This document shows, one piece after another, positions 32,641 through 40,779 of a stretch of DNA of 64,000 bases. The DNA is from Ktedonobacterales bacterium. Lineage in GTDB: Bacteria > Chloroflexota > Ktedonobacteria > Ktedonobacterales > DATBGS01. Below the pieces are notes generated by a model. That model did not search any database, was not told the DNA's origin, and worked only from the letters and a program-made list of their open reading frames with translations. A program made the position numbers and the translations under genes. Location of the stretch: assembly GCA_036557285.1 (NCBI GenBank), contig DATBHW010000032.1, forward strand, positions 1 to 64,000, in the 5' to 3' direction. Within the stretch, counting starts at the first letter, position 1. Each line of letters begins with the position of its first letter.

Positions 32641-33945
32641 ATGGCAGAAGGCGAACAAGATTTCGCGGCGCCTGTAGACGCTGCGCGAGTATGGGAAGAA
32701 GGCGCTGTGCCAGAAGGTGCGCCAGCGACGGCTGATGCTGCGTTGGCTTCTGCGCAGGCTGCGCCGAAGAAGCCCCGGCGCAAACGGTCGTGGGGCATGT
32801 GGCCGTCGCGTGTGGCGCTGGCGCTGCTGTTTCTGATCGGTTTTTTCGTTTCGATGACGCCGGATGGGCGTGTGCTGGTGCGCGGCGCTCTGCTGCTTTC
32901 GAGCGCGCTGACGGCTACGCAGCCAGGGCCGCTGGTGGAGGCGGGCGAGCCGATTTCGCATACGCAGCCTGTTCTGCCTGCGCAGACGGGGCAGATTTTT
33001 CTGGATGTTTACGTGCCGGTTGGCAAGCCACCGCCTATCCCCGGCAGCCGCGAGGCGGTCATCCTGATTACGGGCGTGGGGGATAACCGCACCGATCCGC
33101 AGCTTCTCAATCTTTCGGAGTCGCTGGCGCGGCTGGGCGTGGTGGTGGTGAATATGACGACGACGCAGCTGCTCAATGTGGTGATCGATCCTGCGGATAA
33201 AGAGTCGGTGATTCAGGTGTTCAATTATGCGGCGCATCTGCCGGGGGTGAATCCGCGAGACATCGGCATTGTGGGCTTCAGCGGCGGGGCTGCGCTGGCG
33301 TGCCTGGCCGCCGCCGATCCGCGCCTTCAAGATCGGTTGGCTTTTATCGCTACGTTTGGGGCGTTTTATAACGCGGCTGATCTGCTGCGCGACTTTGGGC
33401 GGCGCTCGGTGACGGCGGATGGAGTGGTCACGCCGTTTCATCCGGGGGCGCTGCCCATCCAGGCGCTGGCAAATATGGTGGGCGGCACGCTGCCGCCGGA
33501 CGAGGGGCAGCTTTTCATCAATGGCCTGACACCAGGGGGTACGCCGCTGGCCGACCCGGATACGCAGCTTACTACGCCAGGGGCGGCGGCAGCCTATCAC
33601 TTGATCGCGGGCGATGAGCCTGATCCGGCGCAGGTGGAGCGGAATATGGCGGCGCTTTCGCCAGCGGTGAAGCAGTTATTCGATGAGCTTTCGCCCAGCG
33701 AGGTGATTGCGCAGATTCGCTGCCCGATTTATCTGCTGCACGATCACGCCGATCCCTACGTTCCCTTCACTGAATCGCGGAACTTCGACGCGGCGCTGAC
33801 CCGCCTGGGGCATCCGCACGAGTACGCTGAGTTCGGCATTTTCCACCATACGGAGATTAGCTCTGGCTTTGGTCTTGGGCCGCTGCTGGGTGATGGAAGT
33901 AAGCTCTATCGCATTCTGGACGGCGTTTTGAGCGCCAGCGCATAA
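32641..33945 (+). CDS. Membrane-anchored alpha/beta hydrolase
   Basis: 434 aa from ATG 32641; GAGGAGG lies 6 bases upstream. Residues 1-50 are cytoplasmic and Ala/Glu-rich, residues 57-78 are one transmembrane helix (VALALLFLIGFFVSM), and the rest is an alpha/beta hydrolase: EAVILITGVGDNRTDPQLL, nucleophile elbow GIVGFSGGAAL (G-x-S-x-G form GFSGG), and PIYLLHDHADPYVPFTESRNF supplying the acid, with FHHTEISS carrying the His near the C-terminus. It resembles dienelactone-hydrolase or prolyl-oligopeptidase-like enzymes acting outside the membrane. The substrate is unknown. A three-helix protein gene follows 19 bp downstream in the same operon. Confidence 0.82.
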   Translation: MAEGEQDFAAPVDAARVWEEGAVPEGAPATADAALASAQAAPKKPRRKRSWGMWPSRVALALLFLIGFFVSMTPDGRVLVRGALLLSSALTATQPGPLVEAGEPISHTQPVLPAQTGQIFLDVYVPVGKPPPIPGSREAVILITGVGDNRTDPQLLNLSESLARLGVVVVNMTTTQLLNVVIDPADKESVIQVFNYAAHLPGVNPRDIGIVGFSGGAALACLAAADPRLQDRLAFIATFGAFYNAADLLRDFGRRSVTADGVVTPFHPGALPIQALANMVGGTLPPDEGQLFINGLTPGGTPLADPDTQLTTPGAAAAYHLIAGDEPDPAQVERNMAALSPAVKQLFDELSPSEVIAQIRCPIYLLHDHADPYVPFTESRNFDAALTRLGHPHEYAEFGIFHHTEISSGFGLGPLLGDGSKLYRILDGVLSASA

Positions 33946-33964
33946 AGGGGAAGGGGGCGCTGCG

Positions 33965-34249
33965 ATGTTTCTGCTTTCGTTGGTCTGGCTGGCGCTGGGC
34001 GTGATCGTGGGGGCGCTGGCGCTGGCTGCGCGGATGCGCCCGGCCCTGTGGGGGCGTTGGGGCTGGCTGCTGGTGTTGGCGCTGGGCGCGCTGGCGGGGC
34101 TGCTGGGCGGCTGGGTGGGTACGCTGCTGCTCAGTAAGCTGTTTGGGACGCCAACCGCGCTGTGGGTTGCTGTTCTGGCGGTCTTTCTGGCCTGGCTGGT
34201 AGATCGGCTGCGCTCGCGCGCGCGGGCCAGGAGGCAGGCGAAGCTTTGA
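33965..34249 (+). CDS. Small three-helix membrane protein
   Basis: 94 aa. AAGGGGAAGGGGG precedes ATG 33965. Three hydrophobic segments (FLLSLVWLALGVIVGALALAA, WGWLLVLALGALAGLLGGWVGTLLLS, ALWVAVLAVFLAWLVDRL) end in a basic tail (RSRARARRQAKL). The Gly-rich helix pattern resembles GlsB/YeaQ/YmgE-type (transglycosylase-associated) small membrane proteins, tentatively. It is 19 bp after the hydrolase stop and probably cotranscribed. A single REP-like hairpin (GCCGCCTGGAAGGCGGCGC) follows at about 34267. Confidence 0.65.
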   Translation: MFLLSLVWLALGVIVGALALAARMRPALWGRWGWLLVLALGALAGLLGGWVGTLLLSKLFGTPTALWVAVLAVFLAWLVDRLRSRARARRQAKL

Positions 34250-34355
34250 GGACGGCTCAACGGCTAGCCGCCTGGAAGGCGGCGCTATAAGTGGGCGCGG
34301 CGGTGCGCTGCCAGGGACGGCGGTACAGGCAATCACGCTTCAATAGGACAGGGTA

Positions 34356-35270
34356 TTAGATGCGATCCAGCGCCGCCAGCGCCTCCTCTTTGGTGACTGT
34401 TTTGTGTGGCATGGGTTGGACCTGCTCATCAAATGCCCTGGCCCACGCGGGCAACCTCATCATCGACTGGTCCGCAGAATGAGGAAGAAAAACGCACGGA
34501 ACTGCAATGAAGACTGGATGGCCCAGGATACCAGCCAGATAGCGGGCCAGCGGCGTATCATCATGCTCCTGTAGGGCCTTCAGCAAGCCTGTCCCACTCG
34601 CTCCCCAAAACCCCTCAAAGACATCTGCGCGTCCGGTCCCAACCAGCGGCCCCTCTTGCTGATCCAGCCACTGGCGAAAGGCTTCCCGATCAATCGAGAG
34701 ATCTTCAACAGATCGGCTGGGGTTCCTCCGAGGTAGCTGAGGTAGCTGAGAGAGGTCGGTTTTCTGCGTTTCGCGGACCTCAATGCTGTTGGCCTCCAGT
34801 TCCGCCTGAAAGCGCGTGCGAATCTGGACCAGGAGGTCATCCAGCGAGAGAGGCGCGATATGTGGCTCAGCAATCAACATAGGCGCTCTCGTCACCCCCA
34901 TGATGATCCAGAGAGGAAAGGTACGCACTAACGTGCGCACGCGCGTCATCTTGTGGCGCATCAAGAACGCTTCAGGGTCTTTGGGGATAATTGCCAGAAG
35001 CCGATGGGTAGGGCTGGTTTTTAGAAACCGATGCTTCCTGGGTGCTGGCGGGAAGGTCATTTCAAGCACATACATGGCCGCTATCTCCGGCCAGGTGATC
35101 TCCATCCGCCACTTGAAAAAAAGGAATCCTGGGGGGTGGGAAATAATTCCCCGGTCATTCACCAGCACCAGAGGAATGGGAACCAGCAATCGAAAGAGAT
35201 ATAGCCCCTTGAGCAGTCCCCATTTGTTGGGATAGAGCGCGATGGTCCGGTCTGTTGCATCGGCGTGCAT
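34356..35270 (-). CDS. PH-like (STM3941-type) domain protein
   Basis: 304 aa from ATG 35270; GGGGAGG is 5 bases upstream. Residues 1-150 contain two hydrophobic beta-rich stretches in a pattern typical of STM3941-like bacterial PH domains (LVNDRGIISHPPGFLFFKWRMEITWPEIAAMYVLEM, LLAIIPKDPEAFLM, APLSLDDLLVQIRTRF). Residues 170-304 are polar and of unknown fold (LSIDREAFRQWLDQQEGPLVGTGRADVFEGFWGASGTG, YLAGILGHPVFIAVPCVFLPHS). Such domains usually sit at membranes or bind lipids. No neighbour hints at a function, and the gene stands alone. Confidence 0.65.
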   Translation of the reverse strand: MHADATDRTIALYPNKWGLLKGLYLFRLLVPIPLVLVNDRGIISHPPGFLFFKWRMEITWPEIAAMYVLEMTFPPAPRKHRFLKTSPTHRLLAIIPKDPEAFLMRHKMTRVRTLVRTFPLWIIMGVTRAPMLIAEPHIAPLSLDDLLVQIRTRFQAELEANSIEVRETQKTDLSQLPQLPRRNPSRSVEDLSIDREAFRQWLDQQEGPLVGTGRADVFEGFWGASGTGLLKALQEHDDTPLARYLAGILGHPVFIAVPCVFLPHSADQSMMRLPAWARAFDEQVQPMPHKTVTKEEALAALDRI

Positions 35271-35412
35271 AAAGACCTCCCCTGGCAAAAGCAGCCCTTC
35301 TCAACCAGCATACGAGCTGGAAATGAAAAAGTCAAAGGGCTTTTTCCCCAGCGATTGCGCGCGGGCATGTGGTGATATAGAATAGGCAGGCATCACAAGG
35401 TTTGGAGGCTGA

Positions 35413-36735
35413 GTGAAAGGTTTGCCCTCTTTTTTGCGCGTAGTCGGTTGGGCGACGCTGCTGTGTGTCGGCGTGGGCGCGCTGACGCTGCAAGTGATCG
35501 GGGCGAGCCAGGGAGTGACTGATTTCTGCCAGGATTATTTTGCGGCGCGGTATGTGCTGCGCGGAGCGTCGCCCTATCTGGCGCTGCTGACGGGGAATGG
35601 CGAGGCGCTTTGTCCGGGGCTTGGATTCTACGATTCGCATCCGCCCTTCGTGGTACTCTTGTTTTTGCCGTCTGGCCTGGTTTCCCAGGCGCTGGCCGCA
35701 ACTGTTTGGGGGCTGGTTTCTCTGACCGCCTATCTCGTCAGCGGCCTGCTGCTTCTGCGGGAGTTGGGCTGGCGCTTGCTGCGCGGCATGGCGCTTTTCA
35801 CGCTGGGCAGCCTCCTGTGGACGCCCTCGCTTCTGGCGATAGGCTCGCATAACCTTGGGCAAGCGGTGACGGCGCTGCTGGTGGGTGCCTGGGCGCTGGA
35901 GCGCAGGCAGCGACCGGGGTGGGCGGGGGCGCTGATCGGCGCGGCGGGGCTGATCAAACTGTGGCCGCTGGCGCTGCTGGCGAACGCGCTGATCTGGCGC
36001 AAGTGGCGGGTTGCGCTGGGCGGGACAGTGACGCTGCTGGGAGGGCTGGCGCTGGGGCTGCTGGCGCTGGGTCCAGCGGCTTATGCTGTCTATCTGGGGC
36101 CGGTACAGGCAGCCGAACGTTTTGGGGTGCCAGCGTACTCCAATACGTCGTTGGTGGGCGATGTGGCCCGGCTCTTTATCGGCTATCCGGCGGATCCGCC
36201 GATGCCGCCGCTGATGCAGGGGTTGAGTGTGCCGCAGGCGGTGCTGCTTGGAGAGGGCATTGGCGGGCTGCTGCTGGCGGCAACCCTGCTCTTTCTCTGG
36301 CGGCTCAGTGGGCGGGTCAAGCCGGAGGTGGGCGAACTGCTGTCGCTGGGTTTGCTGGTGACGGTGCTGCTCGTCGTGTTCCCGCTTACGTGGTACTGGG
36401 GGCTGGTGACGCTGATCTTGCCCGCAGCTACGGTGTGGCTGGCGCTGCGGCAGCTTGCCAGGCCGCCGCGCTGGTGGTGGGGGCTGCTGGCGCTGAGCCT
36501 GGTCCCGCTGCTGATCCCCAGTGGTATTGTGGCTGCGCTGCCTGGGCGGCTGCTTGAATACGGGGGCGCGGGACTGGCCGGGGTGGCAAATGCGCTGACC
36601 TGGCTGCCAACGTGGGCGCTGCTGCTGTTTGCAGGATTGCAGGCGCAGCTTCTCTGGTGGGCCAGGATACCAGTGGAGCATTGCTCGCCAGAGAGCAGCG
36701 CGGTCGTCGAAGCAACTCATCCTATCGGCGAATGA
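35413..36735 (+). CDS. GT87/DUF2029-type polyprenol-dependent glycosyltransferase
   Basis: 440 aa from GTG 35413, with GGAGG 4 bases upstream. About 10-12 transmembrane helices cover the chain. Near the N-terminus, TDFCQDYFAARYVLRGASPYLALL matches the D-[FY]-x-x-Y-x-A-A-x-x-x-x-x-G-x-x-P-Y motif of GT87 (PimE/DUF2029) enzymes, whose Asp is the proposed catalytic base, and FYDSHPPFVVLLFLPSGL corresponds to the conserved loop after it. These enzymes transfer sugars from polyprenyl phosphates to cell-envelope glycans on the outer face of the membrane. The acceptor is unknown, and the gene appears monocistronic. Confidence 0.82.
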   Translation: MKGLPSFLRVVGWATLLCVGVGALTLQVIGASQGVTDFCQDYFAARYVLRGASPYLALLTGNGEALCPGLGFYDSHPPFVVLLFLPSGLVSQALAATVWGLVSLTAYLVSGLLLLRELGWRLLRGMALFTLGSLLWTPSLLAIGSHNLGQAVTALLVGAWALERRQRPGWAGALIGAAGLIKLWPLALLANALIWRKWRVALGGTVTLLGGLALGLLALGPAAYAVYLGPVQAAERFGVPAYSNTSLVGDVARLFIGYPADPPMPPLMQGLSVPQAVLLGEGIGGLLLAATLLFLWRLSGRVKPEVGELLSLGLLVTVLLVVFPLTWYWGLVTLILPAATVWLALRQLARPPRWWWGLLALSLVPLLIPSGIVAALPGRLLEYGGAGLAGVANALTWLPTWALLLFAGLQAQLLWWARIPVEHCSPESSAVVEATHPIGE

Positions 36736-36770
36736 ATTCGCCGCTAAAGGCGCAAGGCCGCGCAGCCCGC

Positions 36771-36952
36771 AGGCGGTTAAAACCGCGCCTATGGGCGGCA
36801 AGCCAGGCGACACGACCCTCTCCAGAGACTCCTCGCCCCAGGCGGGCGCGGCGTTGTGTTCAGAGGGGCGGCGTGCGCGCGGGCGCAGCGATGCGCCGCC
36901 AGGGACGGCGGCGGTACAGGCGGGTTGGCGACCAGGGACGGCGGCGGTATGG
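36771..36952 (+). repeat. Degenerate multi-hairpin element copy 4 and REP-like hairpins
   Basis: Stem 1 GCGGTT-AA-AACCGC is intact (36773-36786), but stem 3 is decayed. GCCGCCAGGGACGGCGGCGGTACAGG follows at about 36895, with a second AGGGACGGCGGCGGTA copy at about 36933. It lies just after the glycosyltransferase gene. Confidence 0.65.
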
Positions 36953-37005
36953 GTGCTACGTTTCGCTGTGAGGATCGGAAAGAATGTGATCAGGAGAGCG
37001 TTCGC

Positions 37006-37428
37006 ATGCCAGATGAGACGTTCCAGGTGGAAGATAGGATAGACGATCAGGATTACACGTTTCTGCAAGAGCAAATTCATGCCTACAATATGGCGGCTAC
37101 TGGCTATTATGATGGGCGCGATATTGCGCTGCTGGTTCGTGATGAGCAGGGGACCATCGTCGCGGGCCTTTGGGGCTGGACGTGGGGCGGTATGATGAAG
37201 GTGCAGTACCTGTGGGTGCGCGAGGAGGAGCGGGGCAAAGACTATGGGACGCGCATGCTTCAGGCTGCCGAGGCCGAGGGGCGGGCGCGCGGCTGCCGCC
37301 AGGTGGCGCTTGATACGCACAGCTTTCAAGCGCCACTGTTTTATCAGAAGTTGGGCTACGAGGTCTATGGGACGCTGGATGACGATCCGATAGGGTACAA
37401 GACCTATCACCTGAGAAAGCGGCTATAG
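37006..37428 (+). CDS. GNAT-family N-acetyltransferase
   Basis: 140 aa from ATG 37006, behind AGGAGA. The GNAT core is VQYLWVREEERGKDYGTRMLQAAEAEGRARGCRQVALDTHSFQAPLFYQKLGYEVYGTLDD; motif A is R-G-K-D-Y-G-T-R, and the C-terminal QKLGYEVYG is the typical motif B/C. It acetylates an amine substrate with acetyl-CoA in the cytoplasm, and the target is unknown. Its length is normal for a single-domain GNAT. It is convergent with the XRE/YgiT pair. Confidence 0.88.
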   Translation: MPDETFQVEDRIDDQDYTFLQEQIHAYNMAATGYYDGRDIALLVRDEQGTIVAGLWGWTWGGMMKVQYLWVREEERGKDYGTRMLQAAEAEGRARGCRQVALDTHSFQAPLFYQKLGYEVYGTLDDDPIGYKTYHLRKRL

Positions 37429-37507
37429 CAGGCGCATGTGCGCCACGAATACCGGCGGAATCCTTACAGAAAGCCCTGCGCTTTTAAGCCAGGGAGGGCG
37501 GTGCAGG

Positions 37508-37849
37508 CTAGGCGGAGGGTGGCGTTTCCTGGGAGATGGGGGCCGGGCGCAGTTCGAGCGTTTGGCCCAGGATGAACGCCAGGTGCATGATGAGAGAAAG
37601 CCTGGGATCGGACTCGCCACGCTCCAGGCTTTCCAGCGCGGATGCGCTCATGCCGAGGCGTTTAGCGACTTTGGCTCGTGAGAGGCCGAGCGCGATACGC
37701 TTCTCTGCGAGCGCCTCCAAAAGTTCATGTTTGCGCAGGTGAGCTTCAACCGCCTCTGGAAAAAGAGGGTCTTCCTTGGTAAACTCACGCATCATCTCTT
37801 CCAGGAAATCCTCTTCTTCCTCTGCCTCTTCGGCTTTCCTGTTATGCAT
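37508..37849 (-). CDS. XRE-family regulator (antitoxin-like)
   Basis: 113 aa. The N-terminal 35 residues are acidic (EEAEEEEDFLEEMMREF), and residues 43-100 form a Cro/C1-type helix-turn-helix (LAEKRIALGLSRAKVAKRLGMSASALESLERGESDPRLSLIMHLAFILG). Such proteins often act as antitoxins that bind their own promoter. It is 14 bp downstream of the YgiT-type zinc-finger gene, so the two form an operon. Together they supply the two halves (zinc finger and HTH) that MqsA carries in one chain. No canonical toxin gene (MqsR, HigB or DUF4258) was recognised next to them. Confidence 0.8.
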   Translation of the reverse strand: MHNRKAEEAEEEEDFLEEMMREFTKEDPLFPEAVEAHLRKHELLEALAEKRIALGLSRAKVAKRLGMSASALESLERGESDPRLSLIMHLAFILGQTLELRPAPISQETPPSA

Positions 37850-37863
37850 AAAGCCTCTGGAGG

Positions 37864-38139
37864 TTAGCTCTGCGGTGTGTAGTGGTAGACAGAGCCAGTA
37901 CGAGTCAATCCGGCAAGGATGCCCTGGCGCACCTTGCGGGTGGCTTCTTGTAGCTGTTGTGTTGCAGTGTCATCAAGCAGCCGCTCGCCGCAGTAGGTGC
38001 ATTCACCTACTGTCAGGGTGACAGTGACAACATCTCCGTCAACAGGAACCACCTGATCTACTTTACGAATCACGTAGGTATCTTCTCGCCCGCAGCGTGG
38101 GCAGGTAATTCCTTCAAGAAGTTCTGCAAGACTTGCCAT
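37864..38139 (-). CDS. YgiT-type zinc-finger protein
   Basis: 91 aa from ATG 38139; GAGGAGGAGCAG precedes it. Two CxxC pairs (ITCPRCGRED and GECTYCGERLLDD) flank a V-x-V-rich strand region, as in the N-terminal zinc finger of MqsA/YgiT antitoxins. The C-terminal 35 residues are helical (TQQLQEATRKVRQGILAGL). In toxin-antitoxin loci such proteins neutralise a small RNase. Here it is paired with an XRE gene instead. A regulatory role together with that gene is likely (inference), since no toxin is evident. Confidence 0.8.
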   Translation of the reverse strand: MASLAELLEGITCPRCGREDTYVIRKVDQVVPVDGDVVTVTLTVGECTYCGERLLDDTATQQLQEATRKVRQGILAGLTRTGSVYHYTPQS

Positions 38140-38203
38140 CTGCTCCTCCTCTCTGCCCTCATTATATAGTAAGAGCCTCAAAATCCACCGTTAGCCCTCA
38201 ACG

Positions 38204-39775
38204 CTAGTTGATGCGCTTTTCGTGCCCGGCCCATTCTTTTTCGCGCAGGACGTACTTTTGGACTTTGCCGGTGGAGGTTTTGGGCAGGTCGCCAAATTCG
38301 ACGGCGGCGGGACACTTGAAGTGGGCCATGTGTTCGCGGCAGAAGGCGATGATGTCGGCTTCGGTGGCTGTCTGGCCTGGCTTGAGGGTGACGAAGGCTT
38401 TGGGGCGCTCGCCCCACTGTTCGTCGGGGATGGCGACGACGGCGCATTCGAGGACGGAGGGATGGCGGGCGACCATTTGCTCGACTTCGATGGTGGAGAT
38501 GTTTTCGCCGCCGGAGATGATGATGTCTTTTTTGCGGTCGCGCAGTTCGATATAGCCGTCGGGGTGCCAGACGGCTACGTCGCCGGAATGGAACCAGCCG
38601 CCCTCGAAGGCGCGCGCGGTGGTGGCTTCGTCGTTGAAGTAGCCTTTGGCAGCGTTGTTGCCGCGCATGAGGACTTCGCCCATCGTCTGGCCGTCGCGGG
38701 GTACGTCGTTCATGTCGGGAGCGACGACGCGCAGGCCATCGGCGATGACGTAGCACTGGCCCTGGCGGGCGAGCAGGCGGGCCTGGTCGTCGGGGGAGCG
38801 CTCGGCCCATTCGGGGTGCCATTCGCATACGGTGTGCGGGCCGTAGGTTTCGGTGAGGCCGTAGACATGGATGGGGCGGAAGTTGAGCGATTTCATCTGG
38901 CCCAGCAGGGTGGGCGAAGGCGGCGCGCCCGCGACGGTGACGGTGACCTGGCGGTCCAGATGGTGCGCCTGGGGGGCGTTGACGAGCGAGATATGGACGG
39001 TGGGCGCGCCGTTGAAGTGGGTGACGCCTTCGCTTTCGATCAGTTCCCAGATGCGGGCGGGGTCGAGCTTGCGCAGGCAGATGTGTGTGCCCGCGACGGC
39101 GGTGACGCCCCAGGTGAAGCACCAGCCGTTGCAGTGGAACATGGGCAGGGTCCAGAGGTAGACGCTCTCGAAGGTCATGCCGGTTTCGATGACTTCGCCC
39201 AGCCCGTTCAGATAGCCACCGCGATGGGTGTACATGACGCCCTTGGGTTTGCCAGTGGTGCCGGAGGTGTAGTTGATGGAGATGGTTTCTTCTTCGTCTT
39301 CGAGCCAGCTTGTGACCAACTCTGGCGAGCCGCCCGCCAGAAAGGCTTCGTAGGGGTCGTCGGGCGCGCCACTATCGTCAATACGTACAAGCTGGATGCC
39401 TGCGGGGTCTTCGACGAGATGCTGAAGCTCGGCGTCAACGAAGAGGAAGCGCGCGCCGGAGAGTTGCAAGATGTAGCTGATTTCGGAGGCGGAGAGGCGG
39501 GTGTTGATGGCGACGAGGATGCCGCCAGCGGCGGGTACGCCAAAGTGGGCTTCGAGCATGGGCGGGGTGTTGAAGGCGAGGAAGGCGACGCGATCATGCT
39601 TCTGCATGCCAGCGGCGCGCAGGGCCGAGGCCAGGCGGTTGACGCGCTCCTCGAACTGGCGATAGGTGTAGCGGCGTTCTCCGTGGACGATGGCGATTTT
39701 GTCGGGGAAGACGGAGGCGCTTCGGCGAAGGAAGCTGACGGGGGTGAGTTCGCTGCGATAGACTTTCTCTGTCAT
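38204..39775 (-). CDS. AMP-forming acyl-CoA synthetase/ligase
   Basis: 523 aa from ATG 39775 (MTEKVYRSELTPVSFLRR), with GGAGG 9 bases upstream. All core ANL motifs are present: A3 P-loop SINYTSGTTGKPKGV, A5 VYGLTETYG, A7 HSGDVAVWHPDGYIELRDRKKDIIISGGENIS, and the C-terminal catalytic Lys in KTSTGKVQKYVL. It activates a carboxylic acid, probably a medium- or long-chain fatty acid, to its adenylate and then the CoA thioester. The class is that of the broad 'long-chain fatty acid/AMP-binding' enzymes related to DMSP/methylmercaptopropionate ligases. It is cytoplasmic and has no partner genes adjacent. Confidence 0.92.
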   Translation of the reverse strand: MTEKVYRSELTPVSFLRRSASVFPDKIAIVHGERRYTYRQFEERVNRLASALRAAGMQKHDRVAFLAFNTPPMLEAHFGVPAAGGILVAINTRLSASEISYILQLSGARFLFVDAELQHLVEDPAGIQLVRIDDSGAPDDPYEAFLAGGSPELVTSWLEDEEETISINYTSGTTGKPKGVMYTHRGGYLNGLGEVIETGMTFESVYLWTLPMFHCNGWCFTWGVTAVAGTHICLRKLDPARIWELIESEGVTHFNGAPTVHISLVNAPQAHHLDRQVTVTVAGAPPSPTLLGQMKSLNFRPIHVYGLTETYGPHTVCEWHPEWAERSPDDQARLLARQGQCYVIADGLRVVAPDMNDVPRDGQTMGEVLMRGNNAAKGYFNDEATTARAFEGGWFHSGDVAVWHPDGYIELRDRKKDIIISGGENISTIEVEQMVARHPSVLECAVVAIPDEQWGERPKAFVTLKPGQTATEADIIAFCREHMAHFKCPAAVEFGDLPKTSTGKVQKYVLREKEWAGHEKRIN

Positions 39776-39860
39776 GTGGCGTTTCCTCCTGACCTGGGGA
39801 TGACCTTCTATCGTACTGTAGGGATAGTCTAGCAGAGAAGTGGGCGCTTGACCAGTGCGG

Positions 39861-40165
39861 CTGGCGGCTAAAGCCGCGCCTGGAGGCTGCGCCGCCAAGC
39901 CTGCCGACGCAGGCTCCCCGCCCCTATGAGCGGGGTGATTGCGCTCTGGAGGGGCGTGCGCGCTGGCGCGGCGGTGAGCCGCCTGGAAGGCGGCGCTACA
40001 AGTGGCGCTGGCGTGGAAGGGGGGCGTGCGCGCTGGCGCGGCGGTGAGCCGCCTGGAAGGCGGCGCTACAAGTGGCCGCCAGGGATGGCGGCGGTACACG
40101 CGGCGGTGGGCCGCCTGGAAGGCGGCGCTACAAGTGGCCGCCAGGGATGGCGGCGGTACGGGCGT
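39861..40165 (+). repeat. Multi-hairpin element copy 5 and five REP-like hairpins
   Basis: Stem 1 is GCGGCT-AA-AGCCGC (39865-39878), a double compensated variant of GCGGTT/AACCGC, and stem 3 is AGCCTGC-CGAC-GCAGGCT. Five hairpins follow, alternating between GCCGCCTGGAAGGCGGCGCTACAAGTGG and GCCGCCAGGGATGGCGGCGGTAC. Two nearly identical 68-bp units (ending at about 40015 and 40073) show recent tandem duplication. There is no gene. Confidence 0.82.
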
Positions 40166-40747
40166 TCAGGGGTATATTTTCTGTTCGTTGGAGAGCATGG
40201 CGATGAACTTGCTGATGCGGGCGGCGCGGGTTTCGGGTCTTCTGGCGGTTTGGATTCTGTAGAGGATGGCGTAGCGGTTGACGCTGTTGAGTGTATTGAA
40301 GAACGTGTGCGCCTGGGGGTTGGTGTCCAGTTGGCGTTGAAAGTCGTCAGGGATGCTGATGCTGCTCTGCGAGTCGTAGGCGGCTTGCCAGCGGCCATCG
40401 GCCTGCGCGAGTTCTATTTGATGGAGGCCCGCTGGCTGCATGCGGCCCTGGGCGATGAGGGCGGTGGCTTTGGCGCAGTTGATTTTTGACCAGCCGCTCT
40501 TTGGGCCACGCGGGGTGAACTTTTGGAGCCAGTACTGGTCGTCAAAGGGGGCTTTTTGTCCGTCGATCCAGCCGTAGCAGAGGGCAGCATCGAGGGCTTG
40601 CGCGTAGTCTACGGAGGGGATGCCGGTTTCTTTTTTGGCGATTTTGAGCCAGATACCCCTGGCGCTGGTATGGTTTTCTTGAAGCCAGGCTTCCCAGCTT
40701 TGCGGGGTGTCGAAAGGTATGGTTGGGAGATGATCCGCATTACTCAT
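40166..40747 (-). CDS. YdeI/OmpD-associated family protein
   Basis: 193 aa. The segment SWEAWLQENHTSARGIWLKIAKKETGIPSVDYAQALDAALCYGWIDGQKAPFDDQYWLQKFTPRGPKSGWSKINCAKATALIAQGRMQPAGL is the conserved YdeI core (W-L-x-x-x-x-x-x-x-G-I-W-L, C-Y-G-W-I-D-x, Y-x-x-R/K-F-T-P-R). The C-terminus carries PQAHTFFNTLNSVNRYAILYRIQTARRPETRAARISKFI, the usual helical second half. The family is linked to bacteriocin protection or acid/organic-compound tolerance in a few species; its biochemical role is unknown. It is cytoplasmic, and its stop codon abuts the repeat cluster. Confidence 0.9.
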   Translation of the reverse strand: MSNADHLPTIPFDTPQSWEAWLQENHTSARGIWLKIAKKETGIPSVDYAQALDAALCYGWIDGQKAPFDDQYWLQKFTPRGPKSGWSKINCAKATALIAQGRMQPAGLHQIELAQADGRWQAAYDSQSSISIPDDFQRQLDTNPQAHTFFNTLNSVNRYAILYRIQTARRPETRAARISKFIAMLSNEQKIYP

Positions 40748-40779
40748 GTGTTGATTATACCTAACCTGCTTGAGAGTTG

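Noticed and set aside
35332-37410. A 692-codon minus-strand frame
   Set aside because: It covers the glycosyltransferase gene, a repeat cluster and the GNAT gene; Arg/Gln/His-rich composition marks it as a shadow frame.
38222-39832. A 536-codon plus-strand frame
   Set aside because: It is the complement of the acyl-CoA ligase gene, whose motifs are complete on the minus strand.
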